The notes beneath the pieces were generated by a model. It ran no database searches and was not told the origin of the DNA. It saw only the letters and a program-made list of their open reading frames with translations. A program made the translations under genes and the position numbers. Below, in pieces: positions 15,384 to 22,224 of a stretch of DNA of 22,826 bases; position 1 is the first letter of the stretch; every line of letters starts with the position of its first letter. The stretch covers positions 1-22,826 of the forward strand of contig JAWUWD010000066.1 of assembly GCA_034112085.1 (NCBI GenBank), given 5' to 3'. The stretch comes from JAWUWD01 sp034112085 (GTDB lineage: Bacteria; Bacteroidota; Bacteroidia; Cytophagales; Cyclobacteriaceae).

Positions 15384-16921
15384 TATAACTCCCAGTTACC
15401 ATCCAGATAATATTTATATAAAACTGGGTTGTGAATTCTATTGACCTCTACTGGTTTGTCATCATCCGGAAAAGCTTTTTTACCAAAAGAAGTGATCAAA
15501 GTCATGGCTTCATTATTGATCCAACTGGTTGGGATCTGATGAAAATCAAGCGACTGAAGTGCTGACTTCACCTCTTGCTCAGTCCCACTTTTAGCACCCA
15601 TTACCCAACCCCATTCTCCTAGAGTCACCACCTGATTGTGTAGAGGTATGGTTGTGAATCCCGCTGCATGCATAGTCGAATCAATGCAATTGAAAGCTCT
15701 TGCTGCATAATAAGGACTTCCTGCTTGCGTAATAATCAGACCATTAGGTCGAAGACGCTTGTAGCATAGTTTATAGAATTCAAATGAATACAGTCGTCCA
15801 AGTTCTATGGTTTTAGGATCTGGCAGATCGATAATAATAATGTCATAGTAGCGGCTATTATCTTCCAAAAAGTTGAATCCATCATCATTCACAATTTCTA
15901 CTTTTTCGTTGTTCAGTGCTCCCTGATTCATGGCCACCAAAAGATCATTGTACTGACCCAGATTGGTCATTTCAGGATCGAGGTCCACCAAAGTAATATT
16001 TTTAGTTCGTGGATATTTCAATATCTCACGTACAGCACCACCATCACCACCTCCCATAACCAATATATCTTGTGGGTTTTGAGAAAGCGCCATTACTGGA
16101 TGTACCAACGGTTCATGATACATCACCTCATCTATGGTACTTAGCTGTTGATTTCCATTGATAAATAACCAGAAGTCTCCTTTACTCTGTGTAATGGTTA
16201 TTTTTTGATATTTGCTCTGCTTCTCGAAGACTACCTTATCCTTGTACCTTGATTCTTCTCCATAGCTTATGATCGATTGTGCGAAGATGGCTCCTACGAT
16301 GAGCAATATACTTACCCCAATTGTAGATTTAGTGAGCTTACCTCTTACCGATTCTGGTAATGACGGTCGCAGCATGATCAACAGTCCTGCGGCTACCAAG
16401 AAATTGATTGTACCTAGAATGAAAGGCGTATAGGTGAGCCCTAAGTATGGCAATCCGATAAATGCAAAGAATACTCCTCCGAGCAAACTACCATAATAGT
16501 CCTTTTCCATGACCGAGGAGACATTGATTCTTAAATCCTCGAAGTCATCATTGAGTCTTATGACAATGGGGATTTCCATGCCTATCAACAAACCAATAAT
16601 AATACACATCGCGTAAATACCAAATCCTACATATCCATAAAAAGCAGAAATAGAATACGTAATCACCGACACAAAAGCGGTCAATAAAGACAGCGTAAAC
16701 TCTATGGTGATGAATTTCTGAAGAAGATTGGTCGTGAAACTCTTACTGATACGACTTCCCAGCCCCATTGAAAAGAGCATAATGGACACGATCATTGTCC
16801 ATTGTAAAACAGAGTTCCCAAGAAAATAGGTCGCTAGTGTAGAGAGAACATATTCCGCTACAATTCCTGATAAACCAGTCGCAAAAAGTGCAAGTTTTAA
16901 TGCATTAGATCTTAACTTCAT
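15380..16921 (-). CDS. speE: Membrane-anchored spermidine synthase (polyamine aminopropyltransferase)
   Basis: This 513-aa protein has about seven N-terminal TM segments (about 10-215) fused to an aminopropyltransferase domain (about 225-513). The domain keeps the family motifs: QLSTIDEVMYHEPLVHP (259-275) around the polyamine site, GGGDGG (290-295), acidic VDLD (312-315), catalytic DLPDP (365-369) and GSPYY. It should move the aminopropyl group of decarboxylated AdoMet, the SpeD product, to putrescine or a similar amine. Soluble SpeE is about 280-300 aa; TM-fused forms are a known variant. It is last in the minus-strand operon, 25 bp after the DUF350 gene, and convergent with the operon carrying speD and its own degenerate paralogue. 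The polyamine substrate is not determined by sequence. Confidence 0.92.
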   Translation of the reverse strand: MKLRSNALKLALFATGLSGIVAEYVLSTLATYFLGNSVLQWTMIVSIMLFSMGLGSRISKSFTTNLLQKFITIEFTLSLLTAFVSVITYSISAFYGYVGFGIYAMCIIIGLLIGMEIPIVIRLNDDFEDLRINVSSVMEKDYYGSLLGGVFFAFIGLPYLGLTYTPFILGTINFLVAAGLLIMLRPSLPESVRGKLTKSTIGVSILLIVGAIFAQSIISYGEESRYKDKVVFEKQSKYQKITITQSKGDFWLFINGNQQLSTIDEVMYHEPLVHPVMALSQNPQDILVMGGGDGGAVREILKYPRTKNITLVDLDPEMTNLGQYNDLLVAMNQGALNNEKVEIVNDDGFNFLEDNSRYYDIIIIDLPDPKTIELGRLYSFEFYKLCYKRLRPNGLIITQAGSPYYAARAFNCIDSTMHAAGFTTIPLHNQVVTLGEWGWVMGAKSGTEQEVKSALQSLDFHQIPTSWINNEAMTLITSFGKKAFPDDDKPVEVNRIHNPVLYKYYLDGNWELY

Positions 16922-16946
16922 TGGCTAACTAGCGATCGATAAGTAC

Positions 16947-17810
16947 CTATAATGACCAGGTAATCAATATAGAACCACCTATGTACGCGAATGCTTCAAT
17001 AAGAGCAGCTCCATTGTTCGGGTGCTCCTGATTGATAATTTCATCGGTTAGTTTTTGCCCAGGTAGCAGTATTTTATCAGTCAATAAACGTACGAGTGGG
17101 AGAAATGCCAAGCCGATTCCCACATCAATCCCGACATCTTCGAGCGTGAGTATCCAACTTTCAAAATCATGCATCAGTGCAAACCTGATTAGGTTGGCGA
17201 TCGCTATTAATGCTCCTGCAAAACCAATACCTACGGCTACATTACCTTTTTCAATGTGCTCATGAATATCATATGGAGTAATGGCATTATAAACGACTGC
17301 AGTCACAAACAATAATCCTTGACCCAATAGCCAGTAAAGAGTAGCAGTAAGGATAGGTCCACCATCTCCATGACCTTCTCCATGAATTGCTCCTAATATA
17401 ATCAGCCCAGTAGCGACAGATATAGCTCCTTCCACCACACCTGTTCCAACGTTACGATCTTCTATGATCTCCTTTTTGACATTGAAGTGGCGAAGTATCA
17501 ATTTATCATTGACAAGTATTGACAAGTTGAGCAGCAATATTGAAAAGGCTCCGTAGACACCTATATCCATCAAGTCATTCAACAACCCATCACTTTCGCC
17601 TATTATGGCACTTCCAATAGCTAATAACAATCCAATAAAGTAACCTACATAGGCTACTGAAAATGCGAAATTGTCCTTTTCAACTAACTCATGAGACACC
17701 TTGATTTTAGGATGAAATAACTGGTATACAAATTTGCCTACGATAAATAGAATAAATGAAGCAGCTAGGTAAATAAGAGTTGTTAAAATACCATCTAAAA
17801 TGGAAGTCAT
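16947..17810 (-). CDS. DUF350 membrane protein, two tandem domains (YjfL-like)
   Basis: This 287-aa protein has about eight TM helices and contains DUF350 twice. The underlying unit, an acidic-Asn loop followed by a small-residue helix, appears four times: near residues 44-65 (EKDNFAFSVAYVG), 117-138 (EDRNVGTGVVEG), 187-208 (EKGNVAVGIGFAG) and 260-283 (NQEHPNNGAALIE). E. coli YjfL is a single-domain relative of about 130 aa, so this is a fused pair. The molecular role is unknown; DUF350 genes recur beside PspA-family genes. A His/Gly-rich loop (IHGEGHGDGG, 142-151) between the halves may bind metal (inference). Start ATG at 17810, 26 bp after the lipoprotein gene. Confidence 0.9.
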   Translation of the reverse strand: MTSILDGILTTLIYLAASFILFIVGKFVYQLFHPKIKVSHELVEKDNFAFSVAYVGYFIGLLLAIGSAIIGESDGLLNDLMDIGVYGAFSILLLNLSILVNDKLILRHFNVKKEIIEDRNVGTGVVEGAISVATGLIILGAIHGEGHGDGGPILTATLYWLLGQGLLFVTAVVYNAITPYDIHEHIEKGNVAVGIGFAGALIAIANLIRFALMHDFESWILTLEDVGIDVGIGLAFLPLVRLLTDKILLPGQKLTDEIINQEHPNNGAALIEAFAYIGGSILITWSL

Positions 17811-17836
17811 ATCTTTATTTGTTTAATCTATTACTA

Positions 17837-18565
17837 TTATTTACCAAATCCTCCTCCGCGTGATCGGCTACTCGAGCCTCCATATCGTGACCCTGACCGT
17901 GACGTCCTGTTGGTTACGCGCTGCTTGAAAGTTGATCTATTGTTACTCCATGTAGAGTTTGGTCTAGAAGACTGAGTATACTTGCTGTTAGTGCCATAGT
18001 ATGATCTTCCACTAGTTGTTGGGCCATAATATGATCTACCTGTTCCGTAATACGAACCTCTATAATTATTATAATAAGATCTACGTATCGGGTATGCACC
18101 TAATCTAAACATGCTGCTCATGAATGCATACTGCCCATAAAAAGCCCAAAAACTATTTCCGCCTCTTTGCTCCCACTGTCCGTACTTCTTATTTCCGACA
18201 TAGTTATTATATCCGGGAGGATTTACACTTTTCTGAACCTTCCCATCTTCTCCTCTTGAGACGATCTCCATTCCCATGTTATTGAGATGCAGGTTGAAAT
18301 AGTTCTTATCAACCTCATACCAGCCTGTAGTATATTCTTCAGGCGTGCCTGAGGTGCGTTCTTCTATAATGGTATATTGATGGTGGTAATCATGAACAAA
18401 AGTTCCTTTCACATCCATATCGTGCAGAAGTACAGAGAAAACCCTATCTGTGGGCATATCACGTATAATGTCGTCTATTGGAGGTTTGACAAATTTCTTT
18501 CCTCCACATCCAGACAAGACAATGACTGAAAAGATAATGAGTAAGTTTTTGACCGGATTAATCAT
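17837..18565 (-). CDS. Lipoprotein with Arg/Ser/Tyr/Gly-rich tail (YgiB/YjfM-like layout)
   Basis: This 242-aa protein has a lipoprotein signal with lipobox VLSGC (Cys20). A folded part (about 30-135) is followed by SFWAFYGQYAF (about 138-148) and a low-complexity tail from about 160 with repeated RSYYG units, ending in RSRGGGFGK. E. coli YgiB and YjfM (DUF1190) share the order: lipobox, an SFW...GY patch, then a Ser/Thr/Arg-rich tail ending in RGGFG-type sequence. The overall identity looks low, so the relationship is by layout and gene order rather than clear homology. The tail is very basic (many Arg, few acids), which could favour contact with acidic lipids or polymers (inference). It lies 26 bp before the DUF350 gene and 36 bp after the DUF4178 gene. 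Confidence 0.85.
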   Translation of the reverse strand: MINPVKNLLIIFSVIVLSGCGGKKFVKPPIDDIIRDMPTDRVFSVLLHDMDVKGTFVHDYHHQYTIIEERTSGTPEEYTTGWYEVDKNYFNLHLNNMGMEIVSRGEDGKVQKSVNPPGYNNYVGNKKYGQWEQRGGNSFWAFYGQYAFMSSMFRLGAYPIRRSYYNNYRGSYYGTGRSYYGPTTSGRSYYGTNSKYTQSSRPNSTWSNNRSTFKQRVTNRTSRSGSRYGGSSSRSRGGGFGK

Positions 18566-18601
18566 GGCATGTATTAATTTGAGGTTGAAGATAGTTCCTT
18601 T

Positions 18602-19153
18602 TTATGAACCTGCAGGGATAATGTTTGATATTTCGTACTCTTTGATCATTTTACCCGCTGCAGCATCGAAATCACGCTCTCCCCATTGCGTAATTGACAA
18701 CAGCTGTTTTTCATCATCATCATAATATTCCCAAGACATCATTTCTTCCCATTCTTCACTCCCTGCGCTCACATCATTGAAATATCCTGCATTGTCTGTG
18801 TGTAAATGGTATTGTATTCCTTCCAATTCCAGTTTCTTAGGAGGTCTTTCTTTTTTGATCGTTTTATCAATAATATCATCCCCTAGTGTTCTGATTTTTA
18901 TCGACTTTGTCACAGATATCCGGAATTCTCCTCTGTTTTCTACATGTAGAAATATCACTTCCTCTCCCGAATCCAATTTATACTCCGAAGAAAAATTATT
19001 GCTTCCCCAGTCATACTTGTATTCCTCCTTGACCTGCCAGGACTTCATATCATAATCAATAAAGAACCCAGTCTTTAGATCCTTAATGCTCAGATTAGTC
19101 ACATCATAGTCAGGTTCCGCTTCTTTCTTTTTTAAAAAATCAAATAGTCCCAT
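18602..19153 (-). CDS. DUF4178 protein (YjfK-like position)
   Basis: This 183-aa cytoplasmic protein fits DUF4178. Near the N-terminus is the family's hallmark stretch DLKTGFFIDYDMKSWQVKE (residues 25-43), then alternating beta strands, and WEYYDDDEKQLLSITQWGE (140-158) near the end. The first residues (MGLFDFLKKKE) are an amphipathic start resembling membrane-contact helices. The function is unknown; the family is often found with PspA and DUF350 genes, and E. coli has a related gene, yjfK, between pspA-like yjfJ and yjfL. The protein is acidic overall. The ATG at 19153 is the natural start, with 53 bp to the upstream small gene. Confidence 0.87.
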   Translation of the reverse strand: MGLFDFLKKKEAEPDYDVTNLSIKDLKTGFFIDYDMKSWQVKEEYKYDWGSNNFSSEYKLDSGEEVIFLHVENRGEFRISVTKSIKIRTLGDDIIDKTIKKERPPKKLELEGIQYHLHTDNAGYFNDVSAGSEEWEEMMSWEYYDDDEKQLLSITQWGERDFDAAAGKMIKEYEISNIIPAGS

Positions 19154-19206
19154 GGTTTTTTTGGTGTTTGATGTATAGTGTTTAGTTGATTGTGTTTAAT
19201 GGTAGA

Positions 19207-19356
19207 TCACCGAAATACTTTTTTAAAAAGATACAATACTCCGAGCACGATCAGCGCTAAGATTCCTATTTTAAATAATACTTTGAACAAAAACCCTCCA
19301 ATGAAGAATAATATGATCAGTACAATTGCGATTTTTAATGCATCACTATTTCTCAT
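19207..19356 (-). CDS. 49-aa hydrophobic membrane peptide between pspA and the DUF4178 gene
   Basis: A short ORF from ATG at 19356 to TGA at 19207 encodes MRNSDALK followed by two hydrophobic stretches (about 8-28 and 31-44) and a basic end (KKVFR). The stretches are separated by a single Lys, so it may be one long or two short TM helices. It sits in the operon between pspA and the DUF4178 gene, and the hydrophobic pattern with basic ends is hard to get by chance. I recognise no family. By analogy with PspB/PspC-type partners it could be a membrane docking factor for PspA (inference only). Confidence 0.65.
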   Translation of the reverse strand: MRNSDALKIAIVLIILFFIGGFLFKVLFKIGILALIVLGVLYLFKKVFR

Positions 19357-19412
19357 TTGTTAGTATTTCCTATAATCAAATATGTTGAATGGTATTAATT
19401 AAGTAGTTATAC

Positions 19413-19438
19413 AAAAAGAGGTAGCTATTGCTACCTCT
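19413..19438 (-). terminator. Intrinsic terminator after pspA
   Basis: On the minus strand, AGAGGTAGC and GCTACCTCT form a perfect 9-bp stem with a four-base AATA loop, followed directly by TTTTTG. This is a textbook rho-independent terminator 20 bases past the pspA stop. It lies inside what otherwise looks like one operon, so it probably reduces rather than abolishes expression of the downstream membrane genes. Confidence 0.8.
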
Positions 19439-19458
19439 CAAATATCAACTATAAAATA

Positions 19459-20169
19459 TTACTCTGTCATCCCTAGTTTAGCCTTCATTGCTGCTAAATC
19501 GTCAGATGCTTTTGCTTCAGCGGTTCCACCTTCCAATGCTTTCTCGATTTCGTCATCTACGCTTCTACTCTCGTTGGCAATGTCACCGTAAGATTCAGCC
19601 AGTGCCTCGTCTTGCGCTACTTTATCTTTCATGCGTTCTAGCATAGATACTGTACTACTAGAATCGATTTGTGCCATTTGCTTGTTTAAGTTTTTCGTAG
19701 CAGTACTTACTTTCACCCTAGCTTTTAGCGTTTTGAGTTCGTTCTCATAACTACTTACACTTGATCTAATTTTCTTAACATTGACATCAAGTTGAGATAC
19801 ATTCTTCGCAAAACGATCATGCTCTTCTTTTGCTCTTGTCATTTGCCCTTCAGCTTCCTCCTTTTTCAATAAAGCTTCACTTGCCAATCGATCTGCATCA
19901 GCAGCTTCCAAATCACCACTTTGTGCTCTTTTCAATAAAAGCATTGCTTTGCTTTCGTAATCCTTCGCTTTGTTCTTATGTGTTTCGACATCATTTTTAG
20001 AACGGATTGCCATGGCCTTCACTTCTGCCAATGCATGCAAACTACTATCTAAATCCTTTTTCAAATTTCTAATTCCTTGCTCAGTCATCTTAATTGGGTC
20101 TTCCAATTTATCTACAGCTGAATTTGCTTCTGCTTCACCGATATTAAATAATCTTTTAAATATTCCCAT
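19459..20169 (-). CDS. pspA: PspA/IM30 family protein
   Basis: This 236-aa protein is almost wholly alpha-helical coiled coil, as expected for the PspA/IM30/Vipp1 (ESCRT-III-like) family, and has the usual length. The amphipathic N-terminal helix (MGIFKRLFNIGEAEANS) that binds stressed or curved membranes is followed by the hallmark DKLEDPIKMTEQGIRNLKKD (20-39), then heptad-rich helices to about 190 and an acidic, Ala-rich tail. It should form rods or rings on the inner face of the cytoplasmic membrane. No PspF, PspB or PspC gene is nearby; the genomic setting is that of E. coli yjfJ instead. The gene is followed by a strong terminator and preceded 70 bp upstream by the YbjN-like gene. Confidence 0.94.
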   Translation of the reverse strand: MGIFKRLFNIGEAEANSAVDKLEDPIKMTEQGIRNLKKDLDSSLHALAEVKAMAIRSKNDVETHKNKAKDYESKAMLLLKRAQSGDLEAADADRLASEALLKKEEAEGQMTRAKEEHDRFAKNVSQLDVNVKKIRSSVSSYENELKTLKARVKVSTATKNLNKQMAQIDSSSTVSMLERMKDKVAQDEALAESYGDIANESRSVDDEIEKALEGGTAEAKASDDLAAMKAKLGMTE

Positions 20170-20239
20170 GATTGTTTTTTTAGAGGTTAATAATAATGTT
20201 CGTTGATAGAGTCTTTAGTGGTTATTTGACTCTCTATTT

Positions 20240-20635
20240 TTATATTTTAGATAATCTTATAATTTCATCCGAGTATTCGCTCAATAATAGTGAAAGTGAA
20301 TTAAGAGTAGCTTCTATTTCATTCAAATCAAGATTTTCAAGCTCATGCGTATTTCTAAAGATCACCCGATTGCCCGTTTCATCTAGTACAAAAGCCCCAT
20401 GAATAATATCTCTACTTTTTTGCATCAATTGTTTGTACAGGTCAGCTGATGCATTTTCTGTTTGGAAAATAAACTGTTCTACTATAAGTAATGGATCAGC
20501 AACTCCAATTACAAGGTTTTTAATTCCGTTTGCTTCGTTATCTACGACAAGTACACCATCATTCTCATCTTCATGAGTAATAACATAATCCAGTTCAAGC
20601 AGGTAGTCTTTTACTTTAGAAAAATAATTATCCAT
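20240..20635 (-). CDS. YbjN/YjfI-like small cytoplasmic protein
   Basis: This 131-aa acidic protein has an alpha/beta pattern: an N-terminal helix (MDNYFSKVKDYLLEL), beta strands (GVLVVDN, NLVIGVADPLLIVEQFIF), a helix containing LYKQLMQKSRDI, a strand pair (GAFVLDETGNRVIFRNTHE) and a long C-terminal helix. This order fits the YbjN/type III secretion chaperone fold, and the gene-order equivalent in E. coli is yjfI (DUF2170), directly upstream of pspA-like yjfJ. I am fairly sure of the fold class, less of the exact family. It is probably a partner or chaperone of PspA (inference). A 9-bp inverted repeat lies just upstream. Confidence 0.75.
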   Translation of the reverse strand: MDNYFSKVKDYLLELDYVITHEDENDGVLVVDNEANGIKNLVIGVADPLLIVEQFIFQTENASADLYKQLMQKSRDIIHGAFVLDETGNRVIFRNTHELENLDLNEIEATLNSLSLLLSEYSDEIIRLSKI

Positions 20636-20670
20636 TGGTTGTTTTTTAAGTTAAAATTGAATTTTAGAGT

Positions 20671-20713
20671 CGTCAAATTTACTCTTTTAATTTAATCAAG
20701 TATCAATTTGACG
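20671..20713. promoter_or_regulatory. Inverted repeat CGTCAAATT-N25-AATTTGACG
   Basis: CGTCAAATT (20671-20679) and AATTTGACG (20705-20713) are perfect inverted 9-mers upstream of the YbjN-like gene. A near copy, CGTCAAATA, lies at 21818-21826 upstream of the SEC-C gene. The long spacing suits a protein-binding site pair better than a hairpin terminator. The neighbouring XRE regulator is the obvious candidate binder (inference). Confidence 0.45.
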
Positions 20714-20731
20714 CATTAGCTTTTGCTGAAA

Positions 20732-20854
20732 TTAGTACTCATGTTTTTTTCTTTTCATTGGCGATGTTTTGTTTGAAACTGAATCAGTAAACGCAAGCGT
20801 ATTGGTTGTTTGTTCAAGTATCGGTGCGGTTGATTCGTCAAGTGTAAGTTTCAT
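20732..20854 (-). CDS. Possible 40-aa peptide at the head of the pspA operon
   Basis: An ORF from ATG at 20854 to TAA at 20732 encodes 40 residues beginning MKLTLDESTAPILEQTTN and ending in a basic cluster (MKRKKHEY). It has no TM segment, Cys or Trp. It fills the gap between the divergent XRE regulator and the YbjN-like gene. It could be a real small protein, a leader peptide or a chance frame. The mostly polar, protein-like composition is in its favour; I recognise no homologue. Confidence 0.42.
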   Translation of the reverse strand: MKLTLDESTAPILEQTTNTLAFTDSVSNKTSPMKRKKHEY

Positions 20855-20870
20855 TTTTGGTTATTTTTAA

Positions 20871-20885
20871 GTATGTTTACGATAC
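20871..20885. promoter_or_regulatory. Dyad GTAT-N7-ATAC in the divergent control region
   Basis: GTATGTTTACGATAC is a short dyad between the start of the 40-aa ORF (20854) and that of the XRE regulator (20941). Phage-type XRE repressors often bind dyads of this size. The arms are only four bases each, so this is weak. Confidence 0.25.
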
Positions 20886-20940
20886 AATATTGATAAAAGT
20901 TTTAGAATTGCCAATTTAATTAGCATTTATTTTCAAAAAC

Positions 20941-21717
20941 ATGACTCACATAGGTAAAAACATTAAAAAAATTAGATCAGTCAAAAAAATAAGCCAGACC
21001 AACTTTGCCGAAATATTTGATCTTAATAGAGGCAGCGTAGGAGCATATGAAGAAGGTAGAGCAGAACCTAAAATTGATACTATCGTACAAATAGCCAATT
21101 ATTTTAGCCTATCCATTGATATACTATTAAATAAAGAGCTTCAAGTAAATGAACTTTTGAGCCTTAATATTTTAAATGAAAAGCTAGATAAAGCACATCA
21201 CTTTGAAAAACCAGTTAAGGCCTACCGCAAAGGGGGGATAGGATTAGTCAATATCAAAGGATATTCTGAATACATTGTCAATCTAAATAGCAAAGACTAT
21301 ATCGCCAACTTGCCATACATTGAATTTCCTGTAAACTTCAAGCAAGAATCAAGGGCCTTTGAGCTCAATGGCAGCGAAATGGAATACCACCAAAATGGAT
21401 TACACCATGGTGACATACTATTGTGTCAACGAACCAAACTAGACGATAATCTCCCAACATCAAACAAGGTATATACGATAATCCTAAAGAATGAAATCAT
21501 TACTAGAAGACTATCGGAAGTCAAGCAAAGCGAACTCGTCCTCAACAGTGATGACCCCAATTATGATCTGCTCCATCTAAGATTAAAAGACATTATCGAG
21601 CTTTGGGAAGTACGCGGTGTATATAGCACCTATCTCAATCCTCCTAAAATGATTGAAGAACGAGTCATGCTTTTAGAAAAAAAGATGCAGCGTATTGAGT
21701 TAGGTAATAAAAGTTAG
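20941..21717 (+). CDS. XRE-family transcriptional regulator with S24-like, catalytically dead C-terminus
   Basis: This 258-aa protein has an N-terminal HTH of the XRE class (residues 4-62, core ISQTNFAEIFDLNRGSVGAY). A linker (65-130) precedes an S24/LexA-like beta domain (about 136-225). The nucleophile motif, normally GDSM, is GSEM (144-147), with Glu in place of the catalytic Ser. The general-base Lys expected near the 'vKRl' strand is Arg (ITRRL, 187-191). Autocleavage should therefore be impossible; the domain may serve for dimerisation or ligand sensing. A short coiled coil (about 236-255) ends it. Divergent from the pspA operon by 86-305 bp, depending on the 40-aa ORF, it is the likely regulator of that operon (inference). 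Confidence 0.88.
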   Translation: MTHIGKNIKKIRSVKKISQTNFAEIFDLNRGSVGAYEEGRAEPKIDTIVQIANYFSLSIDILLNKELQVNELLSLNILNEKLDKAHHFEKPVKAYRKGGIGLVNIKGYSEYIVNLNSKDYIANLPYIEFPVNFKQESRAFELNGSEMEYHQNGLHHGDILLCQRTKLDDNLPTSNKVYTIILKNEIITRRLSEVKQSELVLNSDDPNYDLLHLRLKDIIELWEVRGVYSTYLNPPKMIEERVMLLEKKMQRIELGNKS

Positions 21718-21877
21718 AAGATTTTTCCGCGAAATGATAGTGGCAAAATGCAATTATCAAAACCAAAATGGCTAAGTTTATTATCATCTGTCATCAGATA
21801 ATAGTATTTGGATATATCGTCAAATAGATAAATTCTGCATTGGAAAGTAACATTGGTTAATTTAAAAGGTAAGATAA
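21718..21877 (+). promoter_or_regulatory. Intergenic region upstream of the SEC-C gene
   Basis: This 160-bp region holds no gene. It contains an imperfect inverted repeat around 21779-21803 (TTATCATCTG / CAGATAA) and one CGTCAAATA word at 21818-21826 like those upstream of the YbjN-like gene. AAAGG lies eight bases before the next ATG as a possible ribosome site. Confidence 0.3.
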
Positions 21878-22132
21878 ATGGATAAAATAGGTAGAAATGA
21901 TCCCTGTCACTGTGGAAGTGGTAAAAAATATAAGAACTGTCACGAAAAAACTACTGGTGCCAAGAAAAACGGAAACAAAGGTCTTATAATTGGCGGAGTA
22001 ATTGGAGTTCTTCTAATACTCGCGGCAATTGCTATTACTATCAATTCAAGTACTCCTAAAGGAGGTGCTCCAGGACCTGCGCCAGAAGGTAAAGTATGGT
22101 CAGAAGCTCATGGACATTGGCATGATTTATAA
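21878..22132 (+). CDS. Small membrane protein with N-terminal SEC-C zinc motif
   Basis: This 84-aa protein starts with a SEC-C motif: GRNDPCHCGSGKKYKNCH, with Cys10, Cys12, Cys21 and His22 as zinc ligands. A basic linker, one TM segment (about 35-55) and a short Pro/Gly-rich tail (GAPGPAPEGKVWSEAHGHWHDL) follow. The zinc motif should be cytoplasmic and the His/Trp tail outside. SEC-C occurs at the C-terminus of SecA and binds zinc, SecB or ribosomes; here it is the whole cytoplasmic part. The same motif ends the MtfA-like protein at 5727. The PEGKVWSxxHGHWH ending recurs in other small bacterial proteins as I remember it. Its function is unknown. Confidence 0.85.
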   Translation: MDKIGRNDPCHCGSGKKYKNCHEKTTGAKKNGNKGLIIGGVIGVLLILAAIAITINSSTPKGGAPGPAPEGKVWSEAHGHWHDL

Positions 22133-22224
22133 TGCATCATGCTATACAATTATTTACAGCTATTAGAGGGAGATTCTAGAATATTGGAATTATGCCTGTG
22201 ATATACCAATATTCTTAAATGCCT

